DNA of 64,000 nt, from the NCBI RefSeq assembly GCF_001656035.1, contig NZ_CP010029.1, positions 1,933,076 through 1,997,075 on the forward strand, in the 5' to 3' direction. Each line of letters begins with the position of its first letter. The stretch's first letter is position 1. This DNA is from Yersinia entomophaga. Lineage in GTDB: Bacteria > Pseudomonadota > Gammaproteobacteria > Enterobacterales > Enterobacteriaceae. The notes below the pieces were generated by a model that made no database searches, was not told where the DNA came from, and saw nothing but the letters and a program-made list of their open reading frames with translations. The position numbers and the translations under genes were made by a program. Positions 30,747 to 40,079 of the stretch are shown piece after piece.

Positions 30747-32009
30747 TTAAAGCATTTCCAAGGCAACCAGTTCTTCGATAGTTTGGCGGCGGCGAATCAA
30801 TCTCGGTTTCCCATTTTCAAACAAAACTTCTGGCAGCAATGGGCGACTGTTGTAATTGGAAGACATCGACGCACCATATGCCCCGGTATCATGGAACACC
30901 AAATAATCACCTATTACAGCCCGGGCCAAAGCTCTGGTTTCCAGCCCACCGCCAGCTTGCTGAGTAAATACGTCACCAGATTCACACAATGGTCCGGCAA
31001 TCACCGAATCAATCAAAGGCTCATTGGTAATATCTCTGCCATCGGCAGGTAATAACGAAATATGGTGATAACTACCGTACATGGCGGGTCGCATCAGATC
31101 GTTAAAACCAGCATCGACTAATACATAATGACGGCTACCCATATTTTTTACCGCCCTAACCTGTGCAACCAGAACGCCTGATTCAGCAACAAGAAAACGG
31201 CCAGGCTCAATCTCAAGGCTAATTGGGTGGCCTAAATGTTCAGCGATTTGCTGTCTGGCTTTATTCCATAGGCCGTAATAATGTTCGGTATCGATAATAT
31301 CCTCCCCATATTGGTAGGGAATGGATAAGCCCCCGCCGGCAGATATCGCGCTGATATCCTGATCCAATTCGATTACCTGACGTACCATAGCAGCACAGAC
31401 TTGTTCCAAATGTTGATAATCAACACCAGAACCAATATGCATATGAATGCCAACCAGCTTTAACGAGTATTTTTGGATTTCGGCTATCGCCGCAGGCAGA
31501 TCTTGATGCCAGATACCGTGTTTGCTGTTCTCTCCACCGGTATTAGTTTTCTGACTGTGCCCGTGGCCAAATCCGGGGTTTACCCGGAGCCATACGGGAT
31601 GCCCCGGTGCATGCTCACCAAGCTGAGTTAGCATATCAATTGATCCAGCGTTAACCGGTATATCTAACTCGACAACACGCAGCAGAGTCGTCTGATCCAA
31701 TAAATCAGCGGTAAATACAATCTCTGCAGGCTCTTGGCCCGGCTGAAAACCGGCTAACAAAGCTCTTTCAATTTCCCCTAATGAAACGGAGTCGACCTTA
31801 ACACCCTGCTCACGCATTAAACGTAGAATATGAATATTCGAACACGCTTTCTGCGCAAAGCGTATCACATCAAAATTACGCAACTGATTGATACGTTGTG
31901 CAATAATATCTCCGTCATAAGCCCAAACCGGGCATCCGAAGCGCGCAGGTAATGCCAGCAGGTTTTCGGCATTCAGGGCGGAGGAAGTATCAGTCAGAGA
32001 GAGCGGCAT
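30747..32009 (-). CDS. lysA: Diaminopimelate decarboxylase
   Basis: LysA makes L-lysine from meso-diaminopimelate with PLP in the cytoplasm. It is 420 aa, the same as E. coli. The PLP Lys is in FAQKACSN near residue 54. The substrate-binding glycine loop appears as SAGGGLSIPY, and the active-site Cys of the partner subunit as GPLCESGDVF. The start has AAGGAAA upstream. It is divergent from lysR, which in E. coli activates lysA in response to diaminopimelate. Confidence 0.97.
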   Translation of the reverse strand: MPLSLTDTSSALNAENLLALPARFGCPVWAYDGDIIAQRINQLRNFDVIRFAQKACSNIHILRLMREQGVKVDSVSLGEIERALLAGFQPGQEPAEIVFTADLLDQTTLLRVVELDIPVNAGSIDMLTQLGEHAPGHPVWLRVNPGFGHGHSQKTNTGGENSKHGIWHQDLPAAIAEIQKYSLKLVGIHMHIGSGVDYQHLEQVCAAMVRQVIELDQDISAISAGGGLSIPYQYGEDIIDTEHYYGLWNKARQQIAEHLGHPISLEIEPGRFLVAESGVLVAQVRAVKNMGSRHYVLVDAGFNDLMRPAMYGSYHHISLLPADGRDITNEPLIDSVIAGPLCESGDVFTQQAGGGLETRALARAVIGDYLVFHDTGAYGASMSSNYNSRPLLPEVLFENGKPRLIRRRQTIEELVALEML

Positions 32010-32173
32010 AGGGTTTCCTTTTGGGTAAATCTATTCTGATTAATTTATTGGCTAACTCATTATTAGTCATTCACTTTGGCATTCAAAATATCTATTTACG
32101 CACAGTCTATTCATTTATGATATAGCATGAATGCGTTGAAACAGATCAAATCGCCGGTGCACAGGAGCGAATA

Positions 32174-33109
32174 ATGCCCGCTATTTCATTACGACAAATA
32201 GAGATTTTTCATGGTGTTATGACAACTGGCAATTTGACGGAGGCCGCAGCTCTCTTACAAACCTCACAGCCAACGGTAAGCCGCGAACTGGCTCGTTTTG
32301 AACAGTTAATTCAACTTAAGCTTTTTGATCGTGTACGCGGTCGGCTCTACCCAACGGCGCAAGGATTAAGACTTTTCGAAGAGGTACAGCGCTCTTATTA
32401 CGGTTTAGACCGCATTGTGCAAGCCGCGGACAGTATTCGCCAGTTCCAACAGGCGCAGCTCTCAATTGCCTGTTTACCCGTTTTTTCACAATCACTACTA
32501 CCGGCGGTGTGTAAGCCTTTTATCGATCGTTACCCGGAAGTGAGCTTGAATGTAATACCGCAGGAATCGCCGTTGTTGGAAGAATGGTTATCGGCTCAAC
32601 ATCATGATTTAGGTCTGACCGAAAATACACAAACGCCTGCGGGAACCCAACGATATACATTAATGACGCTCAATGAGGTTTGCGTTTTGCCTGCGGACCA
32701 TCCATTGCAAAGCAAAAAGGTGTTAACACCGCAGGATTTCAACGGTGAGAATTTTATCAGCCTGTCGGTAACCGATAGCTACCGACAATTGCTGGATAAT
32801 TTGTTTAATGAAGAAGGAATTAGTCGCCGTTTAGTGATGGAAACCCACAGCGCAGCATCAGTTTGTTCAATGGTACGAGAAGGCGTCGGCGTGTCTATCG
32901 TGAATCCGCTTACCGCACTCGATTATGCGGCAAGCCATCATGGGCAAGGCGTTTGCGTGCGCCCCTTTAGCGTCGAGGTTCCTTTCACGGTTAGTCTAGT
33001 TCGGCCATTGCACCGCCCCTCTTCCGAATTAGTCGACACTTTTATTGCTCATCTAAAACAGCAGGTAACACGCTTTAAGACACGTCTGACCAACGTCATT
33101 ACCCGCTAA
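32174..33109 (+). CDS. lysR: Transcriptional activator LysR
   Basis: LysR is the founder of the LysR regulator family and activates lysA. The 311-residue protein has the N-terminal winged HTH (LRQIEIFHGVMTTGNLTEAAALL.TSQPTVSRELARFE) and a co-inducer domain. Divergence from lysA across a 164-bp gap is the classic arrangement. The stop lies inside the end of the convergent MFS gene, an 11-nt tail-to-tail overlap. Confidence 0.94.
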   Translation: MPAISLRQIEIFHGVMTTGNLTEAAALLQTSQPTVSRELARFEQLIQLKLFDRVRGRLYPTAQGLRLFEEVQRSYYGLDRIVQAADSIRQFQQAQLSIACLPVFSQSLLPAVCKPFIDRYPEVSLNVIPQESPLLEEWLSAQHHDLGLTENTQTPAGTQRYTLMTLNEVCVLPADHPLQSKKVLTPQDFNGENFISLSVTDSYRQLLDNLFNEEGISRRLVMETHSAASVCSMVREGVGVSIVNPLTALDYAASHHGQGVCVRPFSVEVPFTVSLVRPLHRPSSELVDTFIAHLKQQVTRFKTRLTNVITR

Positions 33110-34265
33110 CTTGGTTAACACCAGCGAGTCGCGAACGCCGGAAAGTATAAAGGCACAAGAACAGCCCAAGCAGTGCAAGCAATGCAGCAGCTAAAGGCAC
33201 TGCATTTAATCCTAAGCCTTGTGCAATAACCACACCGCCGACCCAGGCACCTAATGCGTTACCCACGTTAAAAGCAGCAATATTCAGAGTAGAAACCAGA
33301 TTAGGTGCTTTTTTCCCATAAGCGACAACGTTGATTTGTAACGCTGGCACGGCAGAAAATGCCGCCGCAGACCATAAGAACAAAGTCAGTTCTGCTGCTA
33401 GCAATGAATAACTGCTCCAGCTAAATAAGGCAGAGAATACGGCAATCAGCAAAAAGGTCATGGTCAAACTCACTGACAAGCGCCAGTCTGCTAAACGACC
33501 ACCAACGATATTCCCAAGAGTTAAACCTAATCCCATCAGTAATAGCGTCCAACTGACGCCAGAGGCGGAAACCTTGGTTACCTCAGTCAATAACGGTGCG
33601 ATATAAGTGAACAGAGCAAACATAGAGGCGGCGAATAACACTGTCATCATCAGTGAAAGCCAAATTCCCGCCCCGCGCAACGCAGCGATTTCTTTGCATA
33701 AATCCGTAGGTATTTCATCTTTAGAATCAGGGAGTTTGGCATATAGGGCGAACAATGATAACAGCCCAATCGCGGCCACAACCCAGAAAGTCGATTGCCA
33801 GCCAAATGCCTGCCCCAACGCTGTTCCCAGCGGTACGCCCAACACATTAGCCAGCGTTAGTCCGGTGAACATTAATGCTACCGCGGAAGCCCGGCGATTA
33901 GGCGGCACCAAATTGGCCGCTACGACGGCACCAATACCGAAGAAAGCACCGTGACATAACGCAGTAATAATGCGAGCCAGCATCAAAAAATCGTAGCTGA
34001 ACGCTAAAGCGCACATAACGTTGCCAATTATAAAAATAACCATTAGCAACAATAGCGTCTTTTTACGCGGCAATTTTGCCGTTAGTACCGCCATAATAGG
34101 CGCGCCAATGGCTACGCCCAGAGCATAACCACTAATTAACCACCCAGCTGTTGGTATAGAAATATGTAAATCACCGGCCACCTCCGGTAATAACCCCATA
34201 ATAACAAACTCGGTCGTACCTATAGCAAAAGCACTTAACGCCAGTGCCAGTAGCGAAACAGGCAT
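33099..34265 (-). CDS. MFS transporter, DHA1 family (YdhP/AraJ-like)
   Basis: This is a twelve-helix major facilitator of the drug:proton antiporter group, 388 aa from the ATG at 34265, which has GGGAG seven to ten bases upstream. An in-frame start at 34283 would add six residues. The N-terminus LALSAFAIGTTEFVIMGLLPEVA, the LARIITALCHGAFFG segment and LMFTGLTLANVLGVPLG are shared with E. coli YdhP and AraJ. It probably exports a small molecule such as a sugar, purine or drug; the substrate is not evident. The 340-bp upstream gap to the next LysR gene holds only AT-rich DNA and a 20-codon ORF of doubtful value (34538-34600). Confidence 0.85.
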   Translation of the reverse strand: MPVSLLALALSAFAIGTTEFVIMGLLPEVAGDLHISIPTAGWLISGYALGVAIGAPIMAVLTAKLPRKKTLLLLMVIFIIGNVMCALAFSYDFLMLARIITALCHGAFFGIGAVVAANLVPPNRRASAVALMFTGLTLANVLGVPLGTALGQAFGWQSTFWVVAAIGLLSLFALYAKLPDSKDEIPTDLCKEIAALRGAGIWLSLMMTVLFAASMFALFTYIAPLLTEVTKVSASGVSWTLLLMGLGLTLGNIVGGRLADWRLSVSLTMTFLLIAVFSALFSWSSYSLLAAELTLFLWSAAAFSAVPALQINVVAYGKKAPNLVSTLNIAAFNVGNALGAWVGGVVIAQGLGLNAVPLAAALLALLGLFLCLYTFRRSRLAGVNQVSG

Positions 34266-34606
34266 ACAAAAACTCCCAGTCAAAAATATCCCTCAGCCGT
34301 TACGCGGACGGATTAACAATGTAAAGATCTTATGCTCGGCCTAAAAAACCGACGGGTTATTGAGTCGAAAAGAATGACAGAATAAGTGGGAGCGAGTGTA
34401 GGCTCATCAATATAACCTTATAAATTTCAAGTATTTATTTTCTCATCCTGCGAAACAGAAGTAACATGAATGCAAATAGAAAAACCAGAGTTAAGCGAAA
34501 TCAATCAGGTTTGAAAAAGAGATCCTAGGTTAACTATATGAAGATAGTAATAACGCTTTCCTCTGAACCTGAATATAAATATGTTCGAGAAGGTTACTAA
34601 CTCGAT

Positions 34607-35515
34607 TCATTTCATCATGCCTTGCCATTGTTCACTGGTCGCAAACCACTCAATTAAGAAGTCCAGCAGAGTTCTTAGCGTTGTAGGCATCTGTCGCCGC
34701 GAAGTATAAATACCATAAATGCCCATCGCCTGAGGTTGGTAATCTGGCAATAGCTGGACTAAATCACCAGCGATAATATGTGGCATAGCCGAATAACTGG
34801 GCTGAAGAGTAATTCCTACGCCTTCCAAAGCTCCGCTGAGCAGGACAACCGACTCATTAGCGCTCAGGTTGCCGCTAACCGGTACCGAAGATTTAATCCC
34901 CTCCTGATCGAAATGCCACAAACTTTTGCCAAAATAAGAATAGGTCAGACAATTGTGCAGAGCCAAATCCTGGGGAGTCTGGGGAATTCCCTTATTTTTC
35001 AGATAGGAAGGAGCAGCACAGACTACGGAATAACAGGTAGAAAGCGGACGAGCAATTAAATTAGGATCTAATTCATTGGTGATGCGGATGGCCAGATCTA
35101 TTCGTTCCTCAACCAAATTGATAGCGCGGTTATTCATCTGTAAATCAATAGCAACCTGAGGGTAACGCTGCAAAAATGCCGCGACAGCAATGCCTAGCGC
35201 AGTTTGAGCTAAGGATTGGGAACAACTGATCCTGAGTAATCCACGCAATACATCGCTTTCGCCCCCATCAACCAGATCCATTTCATTAGCCAAAGCCAGC
35301 ATTTTCCGGCAACGCTCCAGAGTGGTTTCTCCCGCGTGAGTTAAACTAAGTTTACGCGTTGTCCGATGCAATAATCTGGCACCAGCCCATTGCTCCATCT
35401 GCGCCAGATAGCGTGTCACCATCGCTCGGGACATCTCTAGCGCTTCTGCGGCAGCAATCATACTGCCCCGATCGACGATGGCTACAAATACTTCAGCGGC
35501 CGTTACTCTATCCAT
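34607..35515 (-). CDS. LysR-family regulator
   Basis: This 302-residue LTTR has its N-terminal wHTH in TAAEVFVAIVDRGSMIAAAEALEMSRAMVTRYLAQ and a type-2 periplasmic-binding-like effector domain, with wording such as LRISCSQSLAQTALGIAVAAFLQRYPQVAIDLQ. It is divergent from the MBL-fold/DsbA-family pair across a 113-bp gap, so it likely controls that pair and itself. Effector unknown. Confidence 0.88.
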   Translation of the reverse strand: MDRVTAAEVFVAIVDRGSMIAAAEALEMSRAMVTRYLAQMEQWAGARLLHRTTRKLSLTHAGETTLERCRKMLALANEMDLVDGGESDVLRGLLRISCSQSLAQTALGIAVAAFLQRYPQVAIDLQMNNRAINLVEERIDLAIRITNELDPNLIARPLSTCYSVVCAAPSYLKNKGIPQTPQDLALHNCLTYSYFGKSLWHFDQEGIKSSVPVSGNLSANESVVLLSGALEGVGITLQPSYSAMPHIIAGDLVQLLPDYQPQAMGIYGIYTSRRQMPTTLRTLLDFLIEWFATSEQWQGMMK

Positions 35516-35628
35516 AATTAGTCCTATTTAAGCAACAAACAATTGCTCATTATCCGGTTTTTATTGCGTGATATGCAATTTATTATTATTCCCGTACCCA
35601 GCAGCTAACAGCCAATAGGATGACTAAT

Positions 35629-36516
35629 ATGTTTACTAAAACCCTTTTACAGATGACTTTTGCCAGCATTGCAACTTTCGGGGCTATTTCCACCGCCGTT
35701 GCAGCGGAACCGCTGAAAATGGAAGTGTATAACCCTGGCGAGAAAAGTATTTTCCCTGTTTCTTCTGAAATTATCAGTGGAAAAACTGAGGTTGTATTGA
35801 TTGATGCTCAGTTCCAACGTAATGATGCAGAAGCACTGATTAAGAAAATCAAAGATAGTGGCAAAAAGTTGACCACCATTTATATCAGCCAATCTGATCC
35901 TGATTTCTACTTCGGCCTTGATGTCATCACCAAAGCTTTCCCTCAAGCAAAAGTGATCGCAACACCGCAAACTATCGAAGAAATTAAAGAAACAAAAGAC
36001 GGTAAAATTGCGTATTGGAGCGGGATTCTGAAAGATAATGCACCAAAAACTGTCATTGTACCTCAACCGTTAGTAGGCAATAGCTTCACCGTTGACGGTG
36101 AAAAAATTAGCGTAGAAGGTTTAGATGGCCCATCGCCAGAGCGTACTTTCGTATGGATTCCAGCACTGAAAGCCGTTGTGGGTGGCGTGGCGGTTTCCGG
36201 GGATATTCACCTGTGGGCCGCCGATAATCAAACTGTGGAATCTCGCGATAATTGGTTAAAAACACTGGATGCGATTAAGGCATTAAAACCCGTTACCGTA
36301 GTACCTGGTCATTTCCTGGGTGATGCGCCGCAAACATTGGAATCAGTGAATTTCACACAAAAATACCTGACAACGCTAAATGCTGAAATTCCGAAAGCAA
36401 AAGATTCAGCGGAATTGATTTCGGCGATGAAAAAACATTATCCAAATCTTAAAGATGAATCTAGCTTGGAATTAAGTGCGAAGGTGCTGAAAGGTGAAAT
36501 GAAATGGCCACAATAA
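35629..36516 (+). CDS. Periplasmic MBL-fold protein with degraded metal site
   Basis: This 295-residue metallo-beta-lactamase-fold protein is probably periplasmic. I chose the ATG at 35629, which has AGGA at proper spacing; the ATG at 35620 has that sequence too close. The signal peptide runs to a likely cut after AVAA. The usual HxHxDH metal motif is replaced by SQSDPDFYFG, so two or more His ligands are missing, while a later VVPGH His is kept. Either it uses another metal arrangement or it is a non-hydrolytic relative. It is followed by a DsbA-family gene 50 bp downstream and is divergent from a LysR gene. Confidence 0.75.
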   Translation: MFTKTLLQMTFASIATFGAISTAVAAEPLKMEVYNPGEKSIFPVSSEIISGKTEVVLIDAQFQRNDAEALIKKIKDSGKKLTTIYISQSDPDFYFGLDVITKAFPQAKVIATPQTIEEIKETKDGKIAYWSGILKDNAPKTVIVPQPLVGNSFTVDGEKISVEGLDGPSPERTFVWIPALKAVVGGVAVSGDIHLWAADNQTVESRDNWLKTLDAIKALKPVTVVPGHFLGDAPQTLESVNFTQKYLTTLNAEIPKAKDSAELISAMKKHYPNLKDESSLELSAKVLKGEMKWPQ

Positions 36517-36566
36517 TTGCCATCTATCAGAGCTGCAGCATTTAAAGCATTCACGAGGAAATAAAT

Positions 36567-37211
36567 ATGTCCGGTACCACATTACACTACATTTTCGATC
36601 CACTGTGCGGATGGTGCTACGGCGCCGCCCCACTGGTAAAAGCGGCGCAGGCCATACCAGGGCTTTCCATCAGTTTCCACGGAGGTGGAATGATGACTGG
36701 AGAAAACCGCCGTCAGATAAATGCAGAGTGGCGTAGTTATGTTATGCCTCACGACCAGCGCATTTCAGGACTGACCGGACAGCCATTTGGCGATCGCTAT
36801 TTCGATGGGTTGCTGAAAGATACTTCAGCCATACTAGATTCGGCTCCACCAATTACCGCTATTCTTACGGCAGAAATAATCGCAGAACGCGGTTTAGATA
36901 TGTTGCACCGTATTCAGCACGCACATTATTTTGAAGGTCGTCGGATCGCAGATACGCCAGTGTTGATCGAGTTAGCTACAGAACTAGGTTTAGATGTACA
37001 GTCATTTAGCCCAGTATTTCAGGAAACCTTAAGCACGGCGACGGCTCAGCATATTGCTAATAGCAGAGCTTTTTTGGCTAAGGTACATGGCCAAGGTTTC
37101 CCGACCTTTATTCTACAAAATGAAAAGGGCGAAATGCAGATTATTAATGCTGGACAATATCTTGGAGATCCAGCGGGATGGACTCAGATGTTAAATGAAG
37201 CTATACCTTAG
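36567..37211 (+). CDS. DsbA-family thioredoxin-fold protein
   Basis: This 214-residue protein of the DsbA/FrnE superfamily carries a CGWC redox motif at residues 14-17 (DPLCGWCYG) and a later GFPTFIL segment with the conserved cis-proline. An alpha-helical insertion separates them. No signal peptide is visible, so the protein is likely cytoplasmic, unlike its MBL neighbour. It is the second gene of a probable two-gene operon that ends at a hairpin 12 bp downstream. Its role in disulfide or isomerase chemistry is inferred. Confidence 0.8.
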   Translation: MSGTTLHYIFDPLCGWCYGAAPLVKAAQAIPGLSISFHGGGMMTGENRRQINAEWRSYVMPHDQRISGLTGQPFGDRYFDGLLKDTSAILDSAPPITAILTAEIIAERGLDMLHRIQHAHYFEGRRIADTPVLIELATELGLDVQSFSPVFQETLSTATAQHIANSRAFLAKVHGQGFPTFILQNEKGEMQIINAGQYLGDPAGWTQMLNEAIP

Positions 37212-37222
37212 AGATATTACGA

Positions 37223-37270
37223 GTCTGGTTGATTCATTTATTTTGACAATCAACCAGACAACTTATTTTT
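37223..37270 (+). terminator. Hairpin terminator after the DsbA-family gene
   Basis: Perfect 12-bp arms gtctggttgatt (37223-37234) and aatcaaccagac (37248-37259) enclose a 13-nt loop. A T-rich stretch ends at about 37270. It is well placed to end the MBL/DsbA-family operon. Confidence 0.7.
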
Positions 37271-37404
37271 GCGCAACTTTAAGAATATAGAATAATTTTT
37301 TGGTAAAACGCATATCACTTTTTACCCGCCCCATAACCCACTGTTTAAATCGCCACTTATATACGAAAAAAAAATCATACAATCTATAAATATAAAAGAA
37401 AGAT

Positions 37405-37899
37405 TCAGGTTTTTTTGCAGTTAATATTATTGACTCGTTCCAATAGTCTTGCCGTTCCCAAAGGATGACCTTGGGATTGCTCCATAATAACCGTATTACA
37501 ATCCAACAAGAAAAATAGAGGATAACTTATTACATAAGGCGCTTTGAGTAAATTATTTAGCTCTTCATCATTGCTCTCTTCAGGAACCATAGAGACTACT
37601 TTTCCATTAAAGATATTCATCTTGATATCTAAAACTCTAAACAACATTTCCCGATTAACTTTAAAGCTTGCATGATCATCATAAATATCAGCAGAGGTAG
37701 TAATCTCACGACCCAAAATGGTAACTCTGGCATTAAGATGGTACTGGTCTAATGGTGTTTTAATTAACTGGTTTACTTCCCAATACCCCTCTATTTCTCT
37801 CATGGGATTGAAGTAGGCATACAGAAAACCAAAGCTACTACCAATAATCCCACCCAAAAATGCAGATAGAACACAAAAACCAATTATTTTCTTGTACAT
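37405..37899 (-). CDS. PsaF/MyfF-like membrane accessory protein
   Basis: This 164-residue protein has an N-terminal membrane anchor (about residues 5-28) and a periplasmic remainder. Two Cys residues near the C-terminus (LLDCNTVIM and NNINCKK) could form a disulfide. It overlaps the end of the upstream ToxR-type regulator by 16 nt and has GGTGAG before its ATG. The layout matches PsaE/PsaF and MyfE/MyfF of Yersinia, where the F protein stabilises the membrane regulator E. No fimbrial genes (psaABC) follow here, so its regulon is unknown. The family assignment rests on architecture and general sequence feel, not an alignment. Confidence 0.65.
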   Translation of the reverse strand: MYKKIIGFCVLSAFLGGIIGSSFGFLYAYFNPMREIEGYWEVNQLIKTPLDQYHLNARVTILGREITTSADIYDDHASFKVNREMLFRVLDIKMNIFNGKVVSMVPEESNDEELNNLLKAPYVISYPLFFLLDCNTVIMEQSQGHPLGTARLLERVNNINCKKT

Positions 37900-38552
37900 A
37901 AAAACTCACCGTCCACTCGCCCACAAACGTTATAGCTTCCGTCACTATTTTTTTTCAACATAAGGTTAGGATGCTTACGATAAAGCTTTAAAAAATCCGC
38001 GTCTTTCTTTTCATCCAGATTAATAAGTATAGGCAAATCCTGATACTTTACTTTGAAGATGTTAATCTGGTATTCATTAAAGAAGAAAACAAATGAAAAA
38101 TAAAAAGCCGCGCTAAAAGAAAGTACAACAAGCAATAACTGTGTTAACTGGAAAGGCTTTCTTACATTACGAGAAATTAATTGAGCGTCGTCATTAATTA
38201 CCTCTAGCACTGTAGGAGTTAATTCATTTTCATCAGCGTTATAAAATACCCGTTTAGGCTCCAAACCTAAACAATATCCTTTTTTTGGTATAGTAATAAT
38301 TAATTCATGTTTTTTATCATTTAGCGCATTGCGCAGGTTACTGATAGTTTGCGTCAAGGTATTGTCCGTAACATAGCTATCAGTCCAGATTGTCTTTTCT
38401 ATTTGCTCACGAGAGACAGGGTCTGGATAATTATCACACAATAGAGCAAGAACTTCGGACTCTTTATTTCTAAGTTTTACCTCATTCCCATCGTGTTCAA
38501 CCGCTCTAATCTTAGGGGTAAAAGTGATATCTCCAATAAAAATCCTATCCAT
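37884..38552 (-). CDS. ToxR/PsaE-like transmembrane transcription regulator
   Basis: This 222-residue protein has an OmpR-type winged-helix DNA-binding domain (about residues 8-100, with SREQIEKTIWTDSYVTDNTLTQTISNLR and ITIPKKGYCL). A linker and one membrane helix follow (about 139-158), then a short periplasmic tail of about 60 residues with a Cys near the end (VNVCGRVDGEFLC). This is the ToxR/CadC/PsaE plan. GGAGG stands four bases before the ATG. It is translationally coupled to the PsaF-like gene. It probably senses an envelope or environmental signal; target unknown. Confidence 0.78.
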   Translation of the reverse strand: MDRIFIGDITFTPKIRAVEHDGNEVKLRNKESEVLALLCDNYPDPVSREQIEKTIWTDSYVTDNTLTQTISNLRNALNDKKHELIITIPKKGYCLGLEPKRVFYNADENELTPTVLEVINDDAQLISRNVRKPFQLTQLLLVVLSFSAAFYFSFVFFFNEYQINIFKVKYQDLPILINLDEKKDADFLKLYRKHPNLMLKKNSDGSYNVCGRVDGEFLCTRK

Positions 38553-38805
38553 TAGTCCTCCGTTTCAACATCCATGCCGCTTTGTCGGCCTGCTTGGACC
38601 TGTCCCATAGCAATAGAAGTTTCAGTATGGCATTGAAATAACTACACAACCCCTAAAAATATCAATCCATGAATGTTCTAACAAAAAATCAATAAACTAT
38701 AAAACACCACATAAGCGCAAAATTCAATATAGAAATCCGAAAAATAGATTTTTACATCATATATCACACAAAAACATCGGCGATTCTCATGTAAGTATCC
38801 TCGCT

Positions 38806-39600
38806 TCAGTTCCACATTCTTTTTGAAATTTCCAGTTTATCGGCCATCAGCCGGTATGCTTTTGGTGTCAGATTATCCGGGGATGCATGGGGCCGCTCAA
38901 TGTTATATTCAGCCAGCGATCCGTCATTTCCCGTGCTTCATTCAACGTTCTAAATAGGCAAAATCCAGTATTTCGGTCCAGTACGTCTTGTTAAAACGTA
39001 AAACATCCGATAAACGCGTTCAGTGTCGGCTTACCCGGTTTGATGAATTCTAGCCGCACACCATGGGTCTTCAGCCCATTGTGCAAAGCCAGTGATATCA
39101 GTTCCAACCCATTATCCATCCGCATCTTCAGCGGATATCCACGGTTTTCCTCTATCCTGTCCAGCTCGCGGACAGCACGCTGCGCTTGGATAGTCAGGTC
39201 AATTTCGATAGCCAGAGCTGCACGGTTAACATCATCCTTTACCTTGAAGCGCCGAAAACGTCGATCGCACACCAACTCGTCGTGCATAAAATCGATAGAC
39301 CCGCTCTGATTGAGTACTCCCGGCGTGGCAGCGGAGTCGGATTACGATAACATAGCGGGGATAGCGCTCAGCATTCCAGACTCAGATCTGCAACCATCTG
39401 TTTCAGAAGATGATTTTATCCTCAAGATCTTTCATCTTTTTCATATCAGAGGCTCGCATCCCAACTTGCTTGGCTCTCCAGTTGTAGTCTGAGGCTTCAG
39501 AAACCCCAGCTGCGCGGCAGGCATCCTTAACGGTGCGTCCGGCTTCGACGGACTTCAGAACGGCAATGCTCTGGTGCTCAGTGAATCGGGCTTTTTGCAT
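38806..39600 (-). pseudogene. Eroded IS3-family transposase (OrfA/OrfB remnants)
   Basis: On the minus strand an OrfA-like piece (39403-39600) starts MQKARFTEHQSIAVLKSVEAG, typical of IS3-family OrfA. It breaks off after KDLEDKIIF. The N-terminal half of OrfB is missing. A piece of its integrase core follows (38991-39287) with HDELVCDRRFRRFKV, RMDNGLE and KPTLNAF, and the frame then shifts. The C-terminal tail near 38806-38940 still reads EYNIERPHASPDNLTPKAY and ends in TGA. Stops, shifts and an internal deletion make it inactive. Terminal inverted repeats are not evident. Confidence 0.82.
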
Positions 39601-39623
39601 GGTGAACGCCTAAAAAGACATAA

Positions 39624-39929
39624 TTAATATGTCGGTAGATCTTTAGAAGTAAATGGTTCGTTTTGATGGAATAGGGACAGATCCAAAGGCTGCTCAATTT
39701 CTCCCGTCAGATATTTATGAGCCAACATTAAACAGCTACGAATATCAGCAACGATACCAAGAATCCGCGAAAACATTTCATGGATTGAACACCCGGAATT
39801 ATAATTTGAAGGAGAGATAGTTGAAGAGTTTTCCAATTCGCCTTCTCTTTCAGAGAGATTAAATAGTAATACTAAAGAATCGTGAACACTTATTGATGAA
39901 CACCGAATCCCAGGGGTGAACTCTATCAA
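39624..39929 (-). CDS. Hypothetical protein, 101 aa, doubtful
   Basis: This open frame of 101 codons lies directly next to the IS remnant. It is not recognised. The composition is plausible for a soluble protein (SIHEMFSRILGIVADIRSC and HKYLTGEIEQPLDLSLF). No clear ribosome site and no partner genes are seen. It could be a fragment of a gene cut by the IS. Confidence 0.35.
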   Translation of the reverse strand: MIEFTPGIRCSSISVHDSLVLLFNLSEREGELENSSTISPSNYNSGCSIHEMFSRILGIVADIRSCLMLAHKYLTGEIEQPLDLSLFHQNEPFTSKDLPTY

Positions 39930-40079
39930 ACAAGGGCTATTCCTTCAGACGTATCTGAAGACGAACAAGCCGAACGAAGGAAACGCTCAAATGTAGGCCA
40001 TAATGTAACAGGAATAATGGCTCGCAGGTTTGAATCCTAACGTCAGGGTGAAATATATACAATCATAAGATTAACAAGT

